Notes under the pieces: model-generated
What the model saw: the letters and a program-made list of their open reading frames with translations, nothing else
Told to the model about the DNA's origin: nothing
Databases searched by the model: none
In this document: piece by piece, positions 58,255 to 64,000 of the stretch
Layout: every line of letters begins with the position of its first letter
Numbering within the stretch: the stretch's first letter is position 1
Source of the DNA: Sympetrum striolatum
Lineage: Eukaryota > Arthropoda > Insecta > Odonata > Libellulidae
DNA: 64,000 bases
Assembly: GCA_947579665.1 (NCBI GenBank)
Contig: OX388348.1
Location: 620,001-684,000, forward strand
Direction: 5' to 3'
Translations under genes and position numbers: made by a program

Positions 58255-59780
58255 GTGAGTACTCTCTCAATAAATGTTGAAGCGAACTGGTGTGAATTTC
58301 ATTTAAATATATATTTCAGTACATTAAATGCACATCCGAAAAATTGTCTTACCTTAAATTACTTTTAGGATTGTGTGGAAGATTCTGGCAATAGCGAGAA
58401 TGGTGACTCGCCTATAGAACCTGATTGTATACCTCCGGTGAGTTTATGGAAATGTCTATTATTAAGTCATTGTTTTGAAGTTATGATCACTGTTGAAAAA
58501 GCATAAATACGACATTAGTTGTTTTCCTAAATGCTGTGTTTATGGCCCATTTGGCATTGAGTTAAATTACTAATGGCAGTAGTACAGAAGCTTAAGTAGT
58601 TGTTTACTATTTTTTTATTATTTATAAAATATCATGTATTACTTTTAAAGGATACAAGCAGTTTCTTAGAAGTACTATTGTTTGCTTACCTTTTTCGTGT
58701 ACTTACCAAATTTGATATACATACGTATATAATGTACTCTAATTGGTAATTACATGTTTAATGAGTATTTGACAGTTATGGTTATTAATATTTGATTGGG
58801 AAATATATTTGTACATTTTTCCAGGTTAATATCAAAGAGGAGATAGATATAGAAGAATGGCAGATGCCAGAGGATTTGAAAAGACCAATGGATACTGAAG
58901 TGAGTTTAATAATTATCATCTTTTTGGTTTCAATTGAGATTCTTTGATTTCCCAAATATGATACATTGACATAACTGTTCTTTTCTTTAGGGAGATGGCT
59001 ATGAATCATTACTGCATTCAGACGGAAACATCATGAATATTCATCAAGAGTCAGCTTCATCAGAAGTGGTGAGCATTGAATTTATTCATTAATCATAAGT
59101 ATTATGCTCACTTTGACTGGAAATTAAAATCAGAATAATGCTCAAAGAATGTTTCAATGATTTTAATTTGTGTTGTACATTGTGTGCTAACGTTTTATTT
59201 TATTATTCTCAATTAATGAAAGCAACTTTGATCCAATTTAGATATCGCAAGGGATAAACTTAGAGCTGAAGCAAGAGGAGCTGATTATTGACCAAGAGGA
59301 AGCAATTCAGGTAATTATAATTCTCGGTATTGTAATTATGTTCTAATATATATATCTTCTCTTGAATGTCCATCTCTCAGACTTTGCTATATATTTATTT
59401 GGGTTGCAAATAGGGTTTGTGCAGTAAAGTAATTGTAACTGGGAAACCTCATGACATATAACTATATAACTGTTGATGTCGTGTAATGGAATCTTAAATA
59501 TGTTTATGATTACTTTATGTTTTCAATAATATCTTTCACATTTTAATTTCTGCTTAGCAATTGACAGAAAATAATAATCAGTTCTGTGTATTGACTTGTA
59601 ATTTTGTCTACGATTCATTGCATACGGATGTCAAATATGAAGTGAGAGTTTATCAATTTATTCATTCGTCTTTTTCGGTCTTTCGTGTTGATTTCCTAAT
59701 ACTGGGACTAGTTTGTTTTTTTAAATAAACTACTTTAACTTGTTTCATATCAATACTGATTACTATTTTCTTCATTTCAG

Positions 59781-60585
59781 ACCCCTCGGTCTTCGGATTT
59801 AACGAATATGTTGAGTTTGGAGGCTCCAGAAGAAGCTGTTGGGAGTCCGTTTGAGGGAGAGAGCATTTGCTCTACTCAAAGTATCTCCGTTGAGATGAGA
59901 GACACCAAAAAGGGGATACATGAGGAAGATCTAAGAGATAATGTTGTACCAGAAGAGGAATCTCTATCTTCTGAGACGTCAAAGAGCATTCTGGATGTTA
60001 GGAAATCGGGACGGTCACACTTAAAAGCCCCTTTTTCTAAGAGTGGGTTTATTTGTGATATTTGTAAAAAAACGTTTTAAAAATAGGCAGAATTTGGGTC
60101 ACCATATGAGGGTCCATTATGATGAAAGACCATTTAGCTGTAGTAAATGTGATAAAACTTTTAAGTTTGACAATGTGAGGTATAAACATGAGCTCATACA
60201 TCTTAGAGACGAAATTAATTTTGGAAGAACTAAAAAGGGAACCAAAAAAAGGCTGTATTCTTGTGACTTATGTGCAAAGAATTTTAGTTCTAATTATAGC
60301 CTATGGAGACATTCTAATATCCATAGTAGTAAATTTAAATGTAGCTCTTGTGGAAAATGTTTTGGGGATAATTTATCTCTTAAGAGACATTTAACAACTC
60401 ACACAAAAGAGAAGCCATTTGAATGCAAAGTGTGCTTGAAATGTTTTAATCAAAAGGGTAATCTGAAGGATCATTCGCTCATTCATTCTTCTGAGAGACC
60501 ATATGTCTGTGATATTTGTGATAAGAGGTTCAAGAGAAAGAAATATAAGACTGTACATGCATTAAGTCATTTGAGAAAAAAATGA
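59781..60585 (+). CDS. ZAD gene B, exon 7 (six fingers, frameshift in finger 1)
   Basis: Acidic linker, then finger 1 with the extra A, finger 2 (same as A), finger 3 CAKNFSSNYSLWRHSNIH, finger 4 CFGDNLSLKRHLTTH, finger 5 CFNQKGNLKDHSLIH and finger 6 RFKRKKYKTVHALSH, ending LRKK-TGA. AATAAA at 60,648. Confidence 0.87.
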
Positions 60586-60647
60586 TATTCTTATTGTCTA
60601 TGTTTGTCCCTTTAGCATATTCATATGTTTCTTTACTGAAGACTGCT

Positions 60648-60653
60648 AATAAA
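60648..60653 (+). terminator. Poly(A) signal of ZAD gene B
   Basis: AATAAA 62 nt after the stop codon, in the same context as copy A. Confidence 0.6.
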
Positions 60654-60925
60654 TATGGAGGAAAAATGTTCATTTGTATTATTGTTTGCCGAATAGTCTT
60701 AAATCCTTTACCTTTGAATTGATATGTTTTTTAATTTAATCAACGTACTGAACGTAACAAACTTTGCAATACAAATATCTGCATAACGTGCTAACTTAAA
60801 AGGGGTTATACAAAGAGAAAATATGACCGATTCCAAGAAATACTAATTTTTTAATTAATTCCCCTTTGAGAGAATATTCTGAGCTTCACAAAGCTCGACT
60901 TTTTATAGGTCTTCTCATATAGACT

Positions 60926-61339
60926 ACATATTTAGTTTTTATTTTAAAGTTGATATAAGAGATTTATTTTATAGGAAGATATTTATTTGATCTATCTACT
61001 TAAATTGTTGGTGAACAGTGTCAATATGTTCAATGTGCGTTTCCTTCAATTAACTAAATATTCATTGACAATTGGAGCTAACGTTCTAACAGGAATATGC
61101 AGTTAAATTACTTTCATATACTTCTACAATTTCTACTATACTTAATTTGACTACGTATAACAATTAAAAAAAAATGATACAAACACATTGCTTGTCCTTA
61201 TAATAAGATGAACATTAGATACATCTTTCCTTTTGAGCTTTTCTCCTTTACAGGTACAATGTTGCTTGTTTTGCTGTCTAATTCTGCAAGCATGATGATA
61301 ACTCTGATTTTAAGTCGTCATAATATCGAGACGGTCTTA
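60926..61339. other. Intergenic, no gene recognised
   Basis: AT-rich DNA beyond the end of unit homology. Nothing supported. Confidence 0.3.
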
Positions 61340-62027
61340 AGAAGTATTGAAAATATTCTTAAAATTCGCTGCAATTTCTCTGTCTGGCATCAAACCTGGG
61401 TCTTCTTGGTGAACTTAATATGCAGAACAACAGAATATCACCATCTCTATGTGTGAAAAATCAAGCAGAAATATTGGGTACAACTGCCTCAAAAGACGTC
61501 CTACTTTTCCCTTATATTCCTTATGGGAGAAATTGTAATGTGCTCTGGCATCGAACCCAGGAACAGCATGGTCTTATTTCATTTTTTTTCTTAAACCAAG
61601 TCTTAATATACATCTTCTATCAAAGCAAGAACTTCCTATCATTTCGATAAGTGCATCAAAAAAATAATGAAAAACTAACCCAATGTATTTTAAATGGGCG
61701 GCATATTTACTGCCCGGCATCAAACCCAGGTCTTTTTTGTAATACTTCCTATGCAATACAATGGAAGATCACCATTTCTAACTATGTGTGAATATTCAAG
61801 CAGAAATATTGGTTGCAACTTCCTCAAACGACGTCCTACTTTTCCCTTATATTCCTTATGGGAGAAATTGTAATGTGCTCTGGTATCGAACCCAGGTATA
61901 GTACGGTCTTATTTCATTTTTTTTCTTAAACAGAGTCTTAATATACATCTTCTATCTAAGCACGAACTTCCTATCATTTCGATAAGTGCATCAAAAATAA
62001 TAATGAAAAACTACCTCGATGTATTTT
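61340..62027 (-). mobile_element. Helitron fragment, both ends missing
   Basis: Minus-strand copy of the family with B-box-like motifs near 61,390, 61,550, 61,720 and 61,887 ('catcgaacccagg' on the plus strand). It lacks the 3' hairpin and the TCTATT end, breaking at 'gtattttaaccctt'. Confidence 0.7.
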
Positions 62028-62079
62028 AACCCTTTACCTCACCTTTTAAGTAGGCATGTAGTTTATGGGAAATTTCATA

Positions 62080-62380
62080 TTCGGCAATTAGAAAAAGTAC
62101 AACGAAAGGCGATTTGCAAAGAATTGCTACGATAAAACAGCGAGTGTTAATGATACAGGACGCAGGATGGGAATCATTAGAAGAAAACTTCAAAGGATAA
62201 ATTTATTAAATAAGTTCAGAGAAATTACAGATGATGTAACCAATATAATGCGACTGTTATATGTTCTGATACTGCCAGAAAGATTAGGGAAATAGATGCT
62301 GGAACAAATCGCTTCAAAAATTCATTTTTTCCTCAAAGTATAGGCGAAAGCAACCGTTTAGGAAAATAGAGTCAAGGTGC
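62080..62380 (+). mobile_element. LINE ORF2 C-terminal fragment
   Basis: Degenerate frames read 'VQRKAICKEL', 'GRRMGIIRRKLQRINLLNKF' and 'IDAGTNRFKNSFFPQSIGES'. This is the usual end of an insect LINE ORF2 ('TNRFKNSFFP..I..WN'). Confidence 0.5.
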
Positions 62381-62837
62381 TTGCACCCCCTGCCACACGC
62401 CAAAAGGTGGCTTGCTGGGTTCTTACATAGACATAGGTATTTCTGGTTGCTGATTTGAAAAATATAACATAAATCACACTATGCAAGGTGATTTGTTATT
62501 TTAACTTTAATAATTTCCATTACACCTTTTAGCTCACGTTATACAGAAAGATTGAAGAAACTTTATATGAATATTCCTATGATGGCTACAAATACATTTC
62601 AGGAATGTTCAGAAAATGGTTCCATGAAGGTTCAAAAATGTTCACAGTTCACATGCCTTTATTATAACACAGCAATGGTCTTATTATACAAAAAATATTA
62701 CTCCTATTTGCAGTAAAATTTTCAGATGAAAATGGGCACAGGGTGTGCCAATGAGCTTCAAAAAAGTGTCTTTTTTGCCCTAAATTAAACCCAATTTATG
62801 TAAATGACAGGTAGTACATAGAGAACATTATTGTTAA

Positions 62838-63414
62838 ACCTCGAGTACTCGCGTCTTGGTCGAATCTGAATTTTAAAATTCCATATCTTTTTATTAGTGC
62901 TTCTTTACCTCTTCTTTCTCGTAGCAGCTGAGTTTTAGAATGTTCTGAACCAGTCGTGCATTTTTGCCAGAAATGGAAGTTTAATTGTTTAAACAAATTC
63001 ATTCTTAGCGGTAGTGCCAGGTAGATGAAAGACCTTTATGTGAAATATTGCATTTTTGTTACCGACTTAATTTTTAGAGATATTATATAAATTTCATATA
63101 ATTAATGATTATCATTAATGTATTAAATGTTATTTTATTTTTAAACAGTATTTATACGCAATATTCCAACTTCATCAGTCATATATATATTTACGTCAGG
63201 GATATCGAATATTTACGGAATATTAAAATTATTTGAAAAAAATTTGATTTTATTTTAATAAACAGGTTAGCCATTAATAAATACGACATCATCACTAATG
63301 AATTAAAAATTTATTCACTGCATTTTGAGACAATTTTCCCCTTTGGAAGATGTCGGGTCGATTCCACCCAACGCGACTACTGACGTGACGATTTGGGACG
63401 TTAGTACTCGAGGG
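62838..63414. mobile_element. TTAA-flanked piggyBac-type MITE (577 bp)
   Basis: TTAA at 62,834-62,837 and 63,415-63,418. The ends are ACCTCGAGTACTCGCGTC and the complement of GACGTTAGTACTCGAGGG. No coding sequence. A second copy starts at 4,124. Confidence 0.72.
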
Positions 63415-64000
63415 TTAAAAGACCTAAGAGACGCAGAATGACGAAAAGAAAAGATAAGAAAGTTAAGAATTAAAATGTGTACACTGGTGCACTCAAAGCA
63501 CCAGTGCTGGAGGGTTAATTGTCCATGCCAGGAAACACGCTATTTCAAATTGTTTATAAAATATATTGTTATTGAAAGGAAGCCCACTTTAAAGAATGAA
63601 ATATATTCTATGACACTTTAACCCTTCCTTGACTGTGTCGTCAGCTGTGCGGGGTACTAGGGTACCCCAATGCCTTTTTTGCTAATATTAGGTAATTTTT
63701 TTGTTTTTCTTTTAATTAACTTATAAATATGTTTAGAAATACATTACTGATTATTTTGTTGAGATTATCTTTCATTATTTTGGAGGTAGCATTAGAGGTT
63801 TGGCTATTATATGGCGTCATCCCAGGCATACCCAAAAACATCCCTGTACATGAAATATACTGACGATAATGTGATATAATTACTGTTAATGCAATAAATA
63901 ATGAATCAATTACAAAACCCGTAAGAAAGGGTGACTGAATAGCCACAATCACACGACATGACATTGCGTACAGCAATCCAAGCGAAAGTGGCTGTGCGGG
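63415..64000. other. Terminal intergenic with possible further TTAA elements
   Basis: GGAGGGTTAA at 63,509-63,518 and TTAACCCTTCCTTGACTG near 63,620 look like piggyBac-type termini. The latter precedes a GGGGTACTAGGGTACCCC palindrome and may start an element that runs off the window. No gene. Confidence 0.35.

Larger units (their letters stand above)
57649..60585 (+). pseudogene. ZAD-C2H2 zinc-finger gene, copy B (one-base frameshift)
   Basis: Coding exons 57,649-57,783; 58,120-58,254; 58,369-58,437; 58,825-58,899; 58,991-59,068; 59,242-59,310; and 59,781-60,585, all phase 0 with GT-AG borders. The ZAD (FCRLCL, ICAPC), SUMO-type IKEE/LKQE linker and six C2H2 fingers match copy A in order and length (454 residues if the extra base is ignored). 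In finger 1 a run of seven A's (60,066-60,072; six in copy A) shifts the frame, giving an immediate TAA. Fingers 2-6 stay open in the shifted frame. It may be a true pseudogene, a segregating allele or an assembly error in a homopolymer. Confidence 0.88.
41601..60925 (+). repeat. Segmental tandem duplication, unit B (19.3 kb)
   Basis: Direct repeat of unit A (anchors listed there). It lacks most of A's later insertions and so serves as the empty-site reference. It has its own insertions at 45,651-47,042 and probably 50,646-51,400. Confidence 0.9.

Overview
This is AT-rich eukaryotic nuclear DNA, almost certainly from an insect. The evidence is two multi-exon ZAD-C2H2 zinc-finger genes (an arthropod-expanded family) with GT-AG introns and AATAAA signals, set among many animal transposons (Helitron/HINE, piggyBac, PIF/Harbinger, Tc1/IS630-like, hAT, RTE and other LINEs, a Penelope-like foldback). 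There is no prokaryotic or organellar signature. I cannot name the species.

The main architectural fact is a large tandem segmental duplication. Unit A (about 6,661-41,275) and unit B (about 41,601-60,925) share one order of landmarks: a noncoding block, an RTE retrotransposon, a piggyBac element containing a Helitron, a two-exon E2F-like DNA-binding-domain remnant on the minus strand, then a seven-exon ZAD zinc-finger gene on the plus strand. The units differ mostly by insertions made after the duplication, so one unit often gives the empty site for an insertion in the other. Unit A gained a Penelope-like foldback with two hammerhead-like motifs, several Helitrons, a 3.5-kb TIR transposon, an apparently intact Harbinger element, an IS630-like element and a Helitron inside the zinc-finger exon. 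Unit B gained a 1.4-kb unclassified insert and extra LINE fragments.

Layout: 1-2,011 Tigger/CENP-B-like fragment, hAT element and nested Helitron; 2,012-6,660 LINE, piggyBac-type MITE, gypsy and foldback remnants; 6,661-21,915 mostly noncoding duplicated DNA with insertions; 21,916-27,176 Helitron fragment split by an RTE LINE, itself split by Harbinger; 27,177-31,231 Helitron and truncated piggyBac; 31,232-41,275 E2F remnant and ZAD gene copy A; 41,276-41,600 junction; 41,601-60,925 unit B; 60,926-64,000 Helitron, LINE and TTAA-MITE remnants.

Both zinc-finger copies would encode 454 residues, but each carries its own lesion in the last exon: a 1,166-bp Helitron in A and a single extra A in B. 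A 917-bp stretch across exons 2-5 and their introns is identical between the copies while flanking sequence is clearly diverged, which points to gene conversion. The repeat family that recurs most is a HINE/DINE-1-like non-autonomous Helitron with 5' TC, A^T target, no target duplication, a 3' hairpin, and an internal array of usually six tRNA T-arm/B-box-like motifs about 169 bp apart.
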